Of a DNA stretch of 64,000 bases, positions 51,209 to 60,175 are shown piece by piece. Below the pieces are notes generated by a model. The model was not told the origin of the DNA, did not search any database, and saw only the letters and a list, made by a program, of their open reading frames with translations. How positions within the stretch are numbered: the first letter of the stretch is position 1; each line of letters opens with the position of its first letter. A program made the translations under genes and the position numbers. The DNA comes from WRMR01 sp031548645 (GTDB lineage Bacteria > Planctomycetota > Planctomycetia > Pirellulales > Thermoguttaceae): contig JAVBQX010000014.1 in assembly GCA_031548645.1 (NCBI GenBank), positions 1 through 64,000 on the forward strand. The letters run 5' to 3'.

Positions 51209-53443
51209 ATGAATATGATGAGTCGGTGTACCGGATGGTTCGTATCAATCGCGACCGTGCTGATATTCGGCATCGGTTCGGCATGGGCGCAAACGCAGCA
51301 ACCTGTTCCAGAAGGCCCTGTCGTCGGCGGTTCCGCTTCAGCACAATCGGTGATGCCTTGGCCCGGCGCCCAATATGCGGGGAACTCGGAGCCGTCATGG
51401 CAACGGGCGATTTCCGGCCCTGTCTCCGGCAATGTTTCCAGCGGCGCTCCGGCGGGTGCGGAGCCGGTACAATATCCCGCCGACGTGCAACTGGTTTACA
51501 TCAATCACGCGCCGAATGATTATTCCGCGTCGACACCTGCCCCGCCGACGGCGGCCCGGGTTTTCGCCGTTGCGCCGGCGGATGCCGCGCGAAATCCGGA
51601 TCGTTCCCAATCGTCGCCGCAATACTCCGCGCAACAGAACTTCCGGTCCCAAGGGCCGGGACAAGTCGCCCCGTCGCCGGGCTATCTTGCCATGCCGCAA
51701 ACGCAGGCACCGCAGACTTCGGCCAACACGGCTCCCAATTATGCGCCGCAAACGACATATCCACTTTCGGCATCGTCCATGCCGCCAACGCCTCAAATGA
51801 TGGTTTCGCAGCCCGTTGCCCCAACGACCGCCACCACAACCGCCCCGCAAGCGCCAAGGCCGTTCCAGGACTCCGGCCCGACATACGTCGCCGGAATTCC
51901 TTATGCGCCTGTCGATAACCGTCTTGCCGGAACGGCGCCGAGTCATGGTACATTCCCGCAAACGGCCGCACCTTCCGCGCAAAGGCAAGCGGTCAATCCC
52001 CTGTCGAATCCCCGGCCAAACCCCGTCGCGCCGCAAGTCGCCCCGACGCCGAATTACGGAAATTCCGGCGGCATTGCCTATCCTTATTCCCAACTTGCCC
52101 CGCAAGCGCCGCACATGCAACCGGTCGTCGCTGTTTCGGCCAACATGCCGTCGACCACCGAACCGCAATTCCCGCAGGGCATATCGACCGCAATTCCGTA
52201 TCGCAACGGCCCTTTGCCGAACACCGACGAGTCGCAAGCGAATCAGGCCGTGATTCCCGAATTCGCCACACCGACACAAGGCTATTCCATCGCGGAACTG
52301 CAACAGATGGCCCTGCAAAGCAATCCCGCGCTCATGAAAAAGCAGCGGGAAATCCAAGCTAAGTACGGGACGTGGCTCCAGGTCGGGCTTTATGCCAATC
52401 CGACCGTCGGGTTCCTCGGCGAAGACTACGCCGACAACGGGACGCAGGGAAGGCAGGGGCTCGTCCTCGAACAGGAAATCATCCGCGGCAACAAGCTCGG
52501 CGTCGCCCGTAACGTCGAACGCTGGTCGATAGAAATCGCCCGCAAGGAATGGGAGATCGCCCAGGTCAAGGTGGTCAACGACGTCAAGGCTTATGCTTAC
52601 GATTACATGTTGGCCGTACACCTCGTCGAAGCCCATCGGTCGCTCGTCGAAATAGCGGAAAAGAATCTCGGCTTCACCGAGGAATTGGTCAAGCGGTATG
52701 AACTCGGGAAAACCGAACTGCTGCAAAACAGGATTCTGAAAAACAGGACGTCCGTCGAGCTGGCCAAGGCGGAGCAAAACGAACAGGAGAAATGGGCGCA
52801 ACTGGTCGCCATGGTCGGGCGGCCCGATCTCCCGAAACAGGGAATCACCGACCCGGTGCGCCATGCCTGTTTCGATCTGGTCGCGGAAGAACTCTGGCAG
52901 CGTCTCGCGGTCGGCAGCCCCGAGGTGCAGTTGGAACAGCTCCGCCGCCAGAAGGCGAACTGCGTCATCCGCCAGGAGGAAGCCCAGGCCGTGTCCAACA
53001 TCACCGTCGGCGGAACCTTCGGCTATCACGTTTCGGACAAGGCCATGAGCGGCGATATCGGCTTTACGATGCCGCTCCGCGTTTACGACCGCAACCAGGG
53101 GAACATCCGGCGGGCCCAGGCCGACGCCATGGCGCAGACCTGCGAAATCGAACGGGTTCAACTGGATTTACGGACGCGATTCGCCGCCGAATGGAACAGC
53201 TATCTCAACGCCCGCACGGTCATGAACCAATACGAATCGATCATCCTGCCCGACGCGGAGGAAAGCATCGTGCTGGTTCGCGGCGGCGTGCAGCAGGGGG
53301 AACTCTCGTCGCTGGAACTGCTGATCGCGCAACAGACGTATTTCCAGACGCGGATCGAATACATCAACGCCGTGCGCGACGTGGTGGTCGGCGGCACCTA
53401 TCTCAACGGCATGTTGCTCAAAGGCGGTTTGGGGGCGCCGTAA
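51209..53443 (+). CDS. TolC-family outer membrane protein with long Pro/Gln-rich N-terminus
   Basis: About 744 residues from the ATG at 51209; an ATG at 51215 is equally possible. A Sec signal (WFVSIATVLIFGIGSAWAQ) is followed by about 330 residues of Pro/Gln/Ala/Ser-rich, probably disordered sequence. Residues 370-735 are an outer membrane efflux (OEP) domain: SIAELQQMALQSNPALMKKQREI, ANPTVGF, a pair of long alpha-helical segments (VNDVKAYAYDYMLAVHLVEA; LLIAQQTYFQTRIEYINAVRD) and two beta stretches. TolC-type proteins form the outer membrane tunnel of RND or type I exporters. No pump genes are adjacent. Confidence 0.8.
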   Translation: MNMMSRCTGWFVSIATVLIFGIGSAWAQTQQPVPEGPVVGGSASAQSVMPWPGAQYAGNSEPSWQRAISGPVSGNVSSGAPAGAEPVQYPADVQLVYINHAPNDYSASTPAPPTAARVFAVAPADAARNPDRSQSSPQYSAQQNFRSQGPGQVAPSPGYLAMPQTQAPQTSANTAPNYAPQTTYPLSASSMPPTPQMMVSQPVAPTTATTTAPQAPRPFQDSGPTYVAGIPYAPVDNRLAGTAPSHGTFPQTAAPSAQRQAVNPLSNPRPNPVAPQVAPTPNYGNSGGIAYPYSQLAPQAPHMQPVVAVSANMPSTTEPQFPQGISTAIPYRNGPLPNTDESQANQAVIPEFATPTQGYSIAELQQMALQSNPALMKKQREIQAKYGTWLQVGLYANPTVGFLGEDYADNGTQGRQGLVLEQEIIRGNKLGVARNVERWSIEIARKEWEIAQVKVVNDVKAYAYDYMLAVHLVEAHRSLVEIAEKNLGFTEELVKRYELGKTELLQNRILKNRTSVELAKAEQNEQEKWAQLVAMVGRPDLPKQGITDPVRHACFDLVAEELWQRLAVGSPEVQLEQLRRQKANCVIRQEEAQAVSNITVGGTFGYHVSDKAMSGDIGFTMPLRVYDRNQGNIRRAQADAMAQTCEIERVQLDLRTRFAAEWNSYLNARTVMNQYESIILPDAEESIVLVRGGVQQGELSSLELLIAQQTYFQTRIEYINAVRDVVVGGTYLNGMLLKGGLGAP

Positions 53444-53491
53444 ACGCGTGCCACGTGGTGACGTTTCATGAGATACTTCCCGACAAACGCA

Positions 53492-55597
53492 TCACTTCAC
53501 CGTCGGGAACGCCGAAATGCGAAGCCGGGCGGCGCCCATCGGGATGAGTTCGATCTCCTCGACCGGCTCGTCCGTCGCGACGGGGCTTTGCGGCACCGGG
53601 GCGCACAGCCCGAACCGGTCCGTCCGCCAGCCGGGAATTTTCCGCCCCGTCATTTTCAGCGTCAGCGGCACCGCGTCCGTCGTCCACGGATAATCGTCCG
53701 CCGGCCATTCTTTGCGTTCGAGTTCAAAGCCCTGCATCCTCAAAACTTCTTTTTTGAACACTTCAGGATTTGTCGGCATGAGTGGCATTCGCAATCTGAT
53801 GGTTTCGGCACCAACTTGACGTATCATCAACCCATAATTCCACGGCGAGTCGGGGTAAATCTCGAACGAGGGCCAGGCCGATTCGTCGGCGCCGGCCTGC
53901 CAGCCGGAATCGCTCATCGCGGTATCGCGGCTGCTCATCTTCTCGTAACGCTCACGGATTTTCAGCGAAAAGGTCAGCGGCCCGTAGTCGACGCTCACGC
54001 AGTTTTTGTTCTGCTGCCACGTTCGGGTCGTGATTTCCATCGGCATGACGAGGTCCACCGTGTCGCCGTTTTTCCATTCGCGGTCGATCCGCACGTACTT
54101 TTGCGGCGTCACCTCGCAATTCACCGGCTTGTCATTAATCAATATCTGCATGACGTTGCACCATTTGGGGACGCGGAAATACATCGGAAATTTCAGCGTT
54201 TTCGGAGTCGTGACGGTGAAACGCACGTTTTCCTCGAAGGGGTAACGTGTTTCCTCACAGACGGTCACCTCGGTCCCGTCGGCGACTTTCGCCGTGACCG
54301 TGCAGGCGTTGTACATCACGGCGGCCAGGCCCTTGTCCGGCGTGGCCATCCAGAGATTTTCGACGTAATAGGGCCAGCCGTGCGCGTGGTTGTGCTGGCA
54401 GCAGCGGCAACTGAAGGGGTTCATCATCATGAACGGCCCGCGGTTGTCGATGCCGGGATGGTGGTTTTTGCTGTCGGAAACGACCTGGTTCGGACTCGTC
54501 ACGTAACGCAAAGCGCGAAAGTCGGGCATGAAGGTCGCCGGGTAACTGTTGAACGCGACGTCCTCGCAATTATCGGCCCACGACGGGTCGCCGGTGATCC
54601 GCACGAGCATCGCGTCGCTGGACATCTGTTCGACCATGCCGCAGGTTTCCACGCCCTGACGCGGGTCGACGTAGCCGGGTCGCGAATTTTCGTCGCCGCC
54701 GAACATGCCGCCGGGCACCTGCCCGTAACAGGCCCGAATGAGCCAGAAATCGTTGTAGGTCGCGCGACAATGTTCCGGATCGCCCGAAAACATCCAATAC
54801 GTGGCCGGTTCGCGGAAGCACTGCGCGATGTTGACGTTGTGCCAGTTCGGCAGCGTCGATTCCTGCATCCAGTTGGCCGTGTTGCGGTGAATTTTTTCCG
54901 CGACTTCCAGCAGGAAGGCGTCGCCCGTGTGGTTGTAAAGCCAGAGGCAACTGTAAAGCAGGTCGCCGCCGCGCGAGTTTTCCCAATAGGTTTTGAGGAA
55001 CTTTTCTTCCGGATAGGTTTGCAGCCACTTGAAATAGCGGGTCATGAAATCGAGCACTTTGGGGTTGTCGGTGTGCTCGTAATACGACTGCATGAGGAAC
55101 AGCACAATCATGTTCGGCCAAAGGTCCATGCCTTTTTCCGCGTCGGGGTTGCCGGGGCCGAAGAAGCCGTCCTCGCGCTGGCTCGCGAAAATCGCGTCGA
55201 GCCAGATTTGCATCTCGGCGATCATCGCGGGATCGTCGAGCAGGTAGGCGAGATTGCCGTAACCTTTCAGCCAGTAGGGGACCTCCTCCCAGCCGTGACT
55301 TCCGCCCTCGCGGAGCCAGGCGTTGTCGTTTTTATCGAGCCATTTGCTGATTTCGCCGAGATGGCCGGTCAGACCGTCGCGCTGCAATTCGAGATAACGC
55401 CCGATCCAGCCTTCGGCCCGAATCGCACCGACGGGCAGCTTCAAAAACGGCGAAGGTTGCAGCGGGGCACGGTTGCCGACGTAATGCGTCGTACCGTCGC
55501 CGGGATTCGGGCGGTCGACGCAGGTGATTTCATCGGCCCGCGCATACGACGCGAACAGGCCGGCCAGAAAAACAAGACTTGCCAGGGGGAATCTCAT
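53492..55597 (-). CDS. Secreted GH127-like beta-L-arabinofuranosidase
   Basis: A 701-residue exported glycosidase. The first 21 residues are a Sec signal (LVFLAGLFASYARA). The core is the (alpha/alpha)6 fold of the DUF1680/GH127 family: KLPVGAIRAEGWIGRYLELQ, DGFFGPGN, then the zinc and catalytic set E317 and C319 (VETCGM) and C399-C400 (SCRCCQHN), which correspond to E338, C340, C417 and C418 of HypBA1. GH127 enzymes release beta-L-arabinofuranose, using a Cys nucleophile. The C-terminal part is beta-rich. The stop of GHL10-like gene 55703-58093 lies 106 bases upstream on the same strand; the pair may work on one glycan. Confidence 0.85.
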   Translation of the reverse strand: MRFPLASLVFLAGLFASYARADEITCVDRPNPGDGTTHYVGNRAPLQPSPFLKLPVGAIRAEGWIGRYLELQRDGLTGHLGEISKWLDKNDNAWLREGGSHGWEEVPYWLKGYGNLAYLLDDPAMIAEMQIWLDAIFASQREDGFFGPGNPDAEKGMDLWPNMIVLFLMQSYYEHTDNPKVLDFMTRYFKWLQTYPEEKFLKTYWENSRGGDLLYSCLWLYNHTGDAFLLEVAEKIHRNTANWMQESTLPNWHNVNIAQCFREPATYWMFSGDPEHCRATYNDFWLIRACYGQVPGGMFGGDENSRPGYVDPRQGVETCGMVEQMSSDAMLVRITGDPSWADNCEDVAFNSYPATFMPDFRALRYVTSPNQVVSDSKNHHPGIDNRGPFMMMNPFSCRCCQHNHAHGWPYYVENLWMATPDKGLAAVMYNACTVTAKVADGTEVTVCEETRYPFEENVRFTVTTPKTLKFPMYFRVPKWCNVMQILINDKPVNCEVTPQKYVRIDREWKNGDTVDLVMPMEITTRTWQQNKNCVSVDYGPLTFSLKIRERYEKMSSRDTAMSDSGWQAGADESAWPSFEIYPDSPWNYGLMIRQVGAETIRLRMPLMPTNPEVFKKEVLRMQGFELERKEWPADDYPWTTDAVPLTLKMTGRKIPGWRTDRFGLCAPVPQSPVATDEPVEEIELIPMGAARLRISAFPTVK

Positions 55598-55702
55598 GAC
55601 GGCGATTTCTCCTATGATGATTGCGTTGATGATTGGCGGCGGTCACGGCGTGACCGCCCTACCTGTCCCTCGCTGATGCTTGGGGCTGGCTATTGCCGGG
55701 TG
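55598..55702. other. Short intergenic gap with palindrome
   Basis: The gap between two minus-strand glycosidase genes. It contains the palindrome at 55638-55658 and no gene. Confidence 0.5.
55638..55658. repeat. 10-bp palindrome GGCGGTCACG/CGTGACCGCC, copy 2
   Basis: Perfect arms around one base, followed by CCTACC; the reverse complement reads GGTAGGG plus the palindrome, as in copy 1 at 35940. It lies between two co-oriented glycosidase genes and may form a transcript hairpin. Confidence 0.8.
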
Positions 55703-58093
55703 TCATTTTCGGGTCGGACCGAGTTTCAGCGTCGGCGGGATGCGCTGGATCGTGCGGCCGTCGAGGTTGAAAATCACGAAGCCGGGCGACCCGACGCGTC
55801 GCGTGATTTCAATTTCCGCGGCGACGCGGTCGGGCGTCATGGCGATGTTCGTCGCCGTGGCGCCGATGCCGGGGTATAGCGGAATGCGACCGCCGACGAT
55901 TTGATTGTGCCGCGTGACCAGCCGTTCGAAGCCGGAAAGGTTGTCCGTGTAATCCATCGGGCAGATGAAATCCAGGTATCCCCGCTCGACCCAGACGGGC
56001 CAGTCCTGCCCGACGTCGGCGCGGCTGTTCGGGTAGTTGGAAAACACCGCCGCGGAAATTTTGATGTCCGGCCGGATCGCCTTCGCTTCGCGGTGCACCC
56101 GTTCGACCAGCGTGGTGATCGTATCGCAGCGCCACTGCGTGTAGGCGTCCGCGCAAGGACCGCCGGATCGCACGTCGGCGGGCCACTGGCGGATTTCGCA
56201 ACCGGTCGCTTCGGTAAAACGCTTGCGGCAACCGTCGCAGAAACAGCTTTCCATGCCGGGATAGCGGATGTAATCGAAATGAATGCCCGCCAGTTTCGGG
56301 TACTTGCGCACCAGTTCGCAAAAGGTTTCACATTCGAGATCGACGTTCGCCGGGTGCGAGGGGCAAAGCCAATCGAGCGGCGAACCGTCGGCCCCGACCT
56401 GGGTGCGGCCTTCCTTGCGGAGTCGTTCGATCCACTCGCGCGGCGAACCGTTCAGCCAGTAGCACACCTGCCAGGCGTGCACTTCGACGCCGTATTTCTC
56501 CCCGGCGGCAACGGCCTGTTCGACCTGGTCGCCGTATTGCTCGAACTTCGCGCTGCGCGGGAGCACGTCGCTGGCGTAGTCGGCCGAGCCGCCCCAGAGC
56601 ATGTTCGAGATGACCGCGTTGAATCCGCAGTCGGACAATTCGCGCATCGTCCGGTCCCAGTCGCCGGGATAGGCCCCAAGTCCGGCGTGTTCCCACCAGG
56701 CCCGGAATTCCGGCGTTTTCGGTTCAAGCGATGCACAATATTCCCGCACGGCTTGCGCATGCAGGGCGTCGATCGTCTCAATCAATTCCAAATAACGCGG
56801 CACGGAAAGCCCGGTTTCGTCGGCGTTTTTCTCAAAGAAATCGCCGGGTAATTCAAAACCGCGTTGCCGCAATTCGGCGAAATAACGCTTGGCCAGCGCA
56901 TTGCGTTGCGTTGCGTTTTGCGCTCGCGTGTCGCCGGTCGACAGCAGCGTCTTCCAACTCTCGACCGCTTTCCGTTCCAGCGGCGAGATGTCAAAACAGG
57001 CCAGCAACGAAATGAGAAAACGGTTTTGATTTTCCGGGTCGTCGTTGGTCACGACGTGCGAAAAGAACGCGCCGCGGTCGCTGAGCAAAAGAGCCGGATA
57101 TTCCGTCCGACGTCCCGCCGCGTCATACCATTGGGCAGCGACGTGTGCGTGATAGGGCGCGTCCGGAAGCGGACGGCTCGTGTTGATGTTCCAGGAATTC
57201 TGCTTGAACGCGTCGAGTTTGGCAAACGGATCGTCAGACGCGTTCGTTTTTTCAAAACGGACTTCGGCGAAGGCGGCGTCCCCTTCGGGCGATTTCAGGT
57301 ACCGGACCGGTTCGAACCCGAGCGTCCGCATGAGCGTTTCCGGCAACTGGTAAAAGGCGATCAGTTTGCCGCCGCGTTCGACGAATTGTACGAGCAGTTG
57401 CGTCTCCCGTTCGTCGAGCCGGCTGTTGAGCGGCAGCAAAACGACGCGATAATCGGCCAGGCGGCTTTCGGTCAGATCGGACGATGAAATCGCCCCGACG
57501 GGAATTCCGGCCCGGTTCACTCGCGCGACCAGTTGCAGTGCCGATAGGCGGTCTTCGGACGAATCGGGCATGACGGCGACAAACGGCGATGCGGCCGCAT
57601 CGACTTTGACGAGACGGAGCGATCCGTCTTTGAGATCGCCGCGCCAGGCGGCAAAACGCGCAATATCGACCTTGTCCCACGGCCCCGGTTTGCCTTCGAA
57701 GGAGACGGCGGTGCGCGGGATTTCGAGGCGATAACGGCTTTGCGTTCCCGGCATTTTTTCCGGCAACGGCGTCACGAAGGAATACCAGCCGGCACCGCTG
57801 CGAAAGTAAAGCGTGATGTGATTGACCGCTTCCGGCGTATCGCAATCGAATTCGACGACGAACATGCCCGCCGCGGCAACGGCCGTCGGGTCATCGACGG
57901 GAAAATCGACCATACCGCGCGCCGCGTCCGACTGCGTGCCGAACGGCAGGTCGATGACGCAGGGTTCCTTGAGCAGCGGCTTGTCAGGCAAAGGCTTGTC
58001 GGCGTCATCGCCCGCCATCGCCGCGGTAATCGTCGCGGCGATACAGGCAAACAAAACGGCAAAACGCAAAACTGAATATTTTCGGCATATCAT
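55703..58093 (-). CDS. Secreted GHL10-like (DUF187) glycosyl hydrolase
   Basis: A 796-residue exported protein. A Sec signal (FAVLFACIAATITAAMAGD) is followed by a beta-rich N-terminal domain (residues 30-190), a Rossmann-like amidotransferase-type region (about 200-370: VVLLPLNSRLDERETQLLVQF, in pieces), and a TIM barrel with the GHL10/DUF187 signature FDYIRYPG near residue 600. A Cys pair and CFCDGCRK follow that motif. DUF187 proteins are glycosidase-like; some cleave peptidoglycan or bacterial glycans. The start has AAAGGA about 9 bases upstream. It probably forms a transcription unit with the GH127-like gene. Confidence 0.75.
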   Translation of the reverse strand: MICRKYSVLRFAVLFACIAATITAAMAGDDADKPLPDKPLLKEPCVIDLPFGTQSDAARGMVDFPVDDPTAVAAAGMFVVEFDCDTPEAVNHITLYFRSGAGWYSFVTPLPEKMPGTQSRYRLEIPRTAVSFEGKPGPWDKVDIARFAAWRGDLKDGSLRLVKVDAAASPFVAVMPDSSEDRLSALQLVARVNRAGIPVGAISSSDLTESRLADYRVVLLPLNSRLDERETQLLVQFVERGGKLIAFYQLPETLMRTLGFEPVRYLKSPEGDAAFAEVRFEKTNASDDPFAKLDAFKQNSWNINTSRPLPDAPYHAHVAAQWYDAAGRRTEYPALLLSDRGAFFSHVVTNDDPENQNRFLISLLACFDISPLERKAVESWKTLLSTGDTRAQNATQRNALAKRYFAELRQRGFELPGDFFEKNADETGLSVPRYLELIETIDALHAQAVREYCASLEPKTPEFRAWWEHAGLGAYPGDWDRTMRELSDCGFNAVISNMLWGGSADYASDVLPRSAKFEQYGDQVEQAVAAGEKYGVEVHAWQVCYWLNGSPREWIERLRKEGRTQVGADGSPLDWLCPSHPANVDLECETFCELVRKYPKLAGIHFDYIRYPGMESCFCDGCRKRFTEATGCEIRQWPADVRSGGPCADAYTQWRCDTITTLVERVHREAKAIRPDIKISAAVFSNYPNSRADVGQDWPVWVERGYLDFICPMDYTDNLSGFERLVTRHNQIVGGRIPLYPGIGATATNIAMTPDRVAAEIEITRRVGSPGFVIFNLDGRTIQRIPPTLKLGPTRK

Positions 58094-58168
58094 GAGGTGA
58101 TCCTTTGGTTTGAGTTTTCTGAAAAATCAGGGGAATCACTTTCATTTTACCCTTTTTTGCCATTTGCT

Positions 58169-59944
58169 TCAAGTTGCCGGGTCCTCTTTCTCAAACCAGG
58201 TCACCGGGTTGAGTTTGCCGAAGGTGGATTTTTTCTTCGGTTCTTCCACGGCGGGTTTTTCCTCGGACAGGTCCTCGGCGTAAACCGCGGAATTGTATGA
58301 GCGTTCCTTATCCTGGGACTGACCTTCCATAATAAATTTGCAACTCAGGGCCGAGGTGCCGTTTTGCTGTTCCTTGCCGGCCTCGGACAGGAATTCGAGC
58401 GTGTCCTGGTAGGAGCCGCCCAGTTCGGCGATGGCTTCAAGTATCTTGTCAAGCGAGTTGGGCCGCGATCGCGTCGCGTTGATTCCGCCGGGGTTGACCC
58501 GGACGATCTCGACCTGTTCGGGGGATTGCACGTTGACGACGATCGAGTTGCCCGCGTTTCCTACGAAAGGCGCGTTGAGCTTGATGTTTTGCGAGAAGAG
58601 CACGATTTCCGCCCGCTGCGACGATGTCGCATGAACCATCGCTTCGTCGAAGGGCAACACGTGATAATGATAGGGAAAGGCGCCCTGCGGCCAGGCCCTG
58701 ATGGCAGGGTGATCCGGCGTACGCCGCCGAAGGGCCCAAAACGCGCCGTAACGCAATTCGGGGTCGCCCGAGGCCATGAGCGGAATGATGTTGTCGGCCG
58801 CTTCGAGGTCGCTGCCCATCGAAGCCAGCGCCGTGATGGCCGCTTGCCGTCTTTTCACGTCGTCGCGTGCGAATTCCGCCAAAACGGGCCCGACGCCCAG
58901 TTTGCGCATATAGGCGAGCGCTTCAGCGGAATAAAACCGCACGTCACGGTCGGCGCTTTTCATGCCCTCATACAGGGTGTCGGCGCCGCCCTTGGCGGGT
59001 AGTGCCTCCAACTGCAACGCGGCCATTTGTGATTTTTCCGGATCGAACAGTTCCTCCTTGAGTTCCTTGAGCCGCTGTGCCTCCTGGGCGTCGTTCTCAA
59101 AACATCGAATCGACAACAGCACGGCCAGATATCGACCGGGAGCCTCGCGGTAGTCGGGGTGCATCTTGACTTCAATGCCGACCGCGGGCTGGCTGCGCGC
59201 CGTGGCAACGCCGGTCGGTTCGCCTTCGATTTTGAAGCGTCGATTGATTCGTTGCGCCAATTCGGCGGCGATGATCGCCAATTGACTTGTGTTTCGCGAT
59301 TCCGTTCCGAGTATAAGGCTGAAATCGCGGTCAAAATGGCACTCCGCCTTTCCGAGAATGACGGCCCGTTTTTCGAAATTCTGGTTTCCTTTTTCGATTT
59401 TCGGGTCGAGCAACAGCGGTCCTTCGACCGAAGCCAATATTTTGCCGCGTTTGATGTCGAAACCGACATCCAACATGTCCGAGAGAACGGTTTTATAAAG
59501 GATACCGCCTCGAAGGCTTTTGCACTCACTGCCCGGAGGAAGCGAAATTTCCACGTCAACCGCTTCGCCTTTTCGAAGTCCCGGACGAATTTTGGCCTGC
59601 ACGCGGACGATCGCGGTGTCTTTCGAGTCGATCAGTTGATTGATATTGGGGATATCGTCGCGTTTCAATTCCTCGCTGACGATTTTGCGATGCATGGATT
59701 CGACTTCAACGCAGCCGTTTTCACCCAGATTGTATACAAGCCCGAAGCCGTCGACTGTCATGGGGTTATGGCTGCTGATCCCCGGCGCCGCATACTCTGC
59801 CAACGTCCGGTTGAGGGGATACGGCTTGACCGGCGCCGGCTTGTTTTTGCCCTTGCCCCGATTGATCAGGCTGCACCCCGTCAACAAATTGAGCATAACG
59901 AGAAAAAGAACGGGTAAAACCGCATATTTTGGGAGGTTTTTCAT
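58169..59944 (-). CDS. FlgI-like lipoprotein with HEAT repeats
   Basis: A 591-residue exported lipoprotein (lipobox LLTGC, Cys24). Residues 50-300 resemble the flagellar P-ring protein FlgI: GFGLVYNLGENG, AIVRVQAKIRPGLRKGEAVDVEI (in pieces), SLRGGILYKT, RGKILASVEGP. Residues 320-420 carry HEAT-like repeats (YSAEALAYMRKLG, AAITALASMGSD, RYGAFWALRR), and a C-terminal part follows that ends in a Lys/Glu/Pro-rich tail. FlgI is normally about 350 residues, is not a lipoprotein and has no HEAT repeats. No flagellar gene is nearby. A planctomycete-specific envelope protein derived from FlgI is the best inference. Confidence 0.7.
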   Translation of the reverse strand: MKNLPKYAVLPVLFLVMLNLLTGCSLINRGKGKNKPAPVKPYPLNRTLAEYAAPGISSHNPMTVDGFGLVYNLGENGCVEVESMHRKIVSEELKRDDIPNINQLIDSKDTAIVRVQAKIRPGLRKGEAVDVEISLPPGSECKSLRGGILYKTVLSDMLDVGFDIKRGKILASVEGPLLLDPKIEKGNQNFEKRAVILGKAECHFDRDFSLILGTESRNTSQLAIIAAELAQRINRRFKIEGEPTGVATARSQPAVGIEVKMHPDYREAPGRYLAVLLSIRCFENDAQEAQRLKELKEELFDPEKSQMAALQLEALPAKGGADTLYEGMKSADRDVRFYSAEALAYMRKLGVGPVLAEFARDDVKRRQAAITALASMGSDLEAADNIIPLMASGDPELRYGAFWALRRRTPDHPAIRAWPQGAFPYHYHVLPFDEAMVHATSSQRAEIVLFSQNIKLNAPFVGNAGNSIVVNVQSPEQVEIVRVNPGGINATRSRPNSLDKILEAIAELGGSYQDTLEFLSEAGKEQQNGTSALSCKFIMEGQSQDKERSYNSAVYAEDLSEEKPAVEEPKKKSTFGKLNPVTWFEKEDPAT

Positions 59945-60175
59945 TTATTGTGACCTTGTCGTTCATTCGGAAACAAAACAGCTGTTTGGCGAATCGTACG
60001 AAAAAATCCCGGGCGGTTCAAGGGCGATTTTTTGCCGGAAATTGTCACTTCGGTCATACTCGCTTGCCTTGACCGCGTATTGATTTACAATGGTCAACGT
60101 CAGGGATTCGTTGATTTTTAAACTTGTGAATACTATACTGTTTTGCGTAAATTGCACATTCCTCCAGGAATAACA
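59945..60175. other. Divergent intergenic region
   Basis: About 230 AT-rich bases between the FlgI-like gene and the YbhN-like gene. AGGAA lies just before 60176. No clear promoter or repeat. Confidence 0.4.

Noticed and set aside
53468..55879. 803-codon plus-strand frame
   Set aside because: Antisense shadow of the GH127-like gene, which has a signal peptide and catalytic residues; the shadow is rich in Arg/His/Val/Phe.
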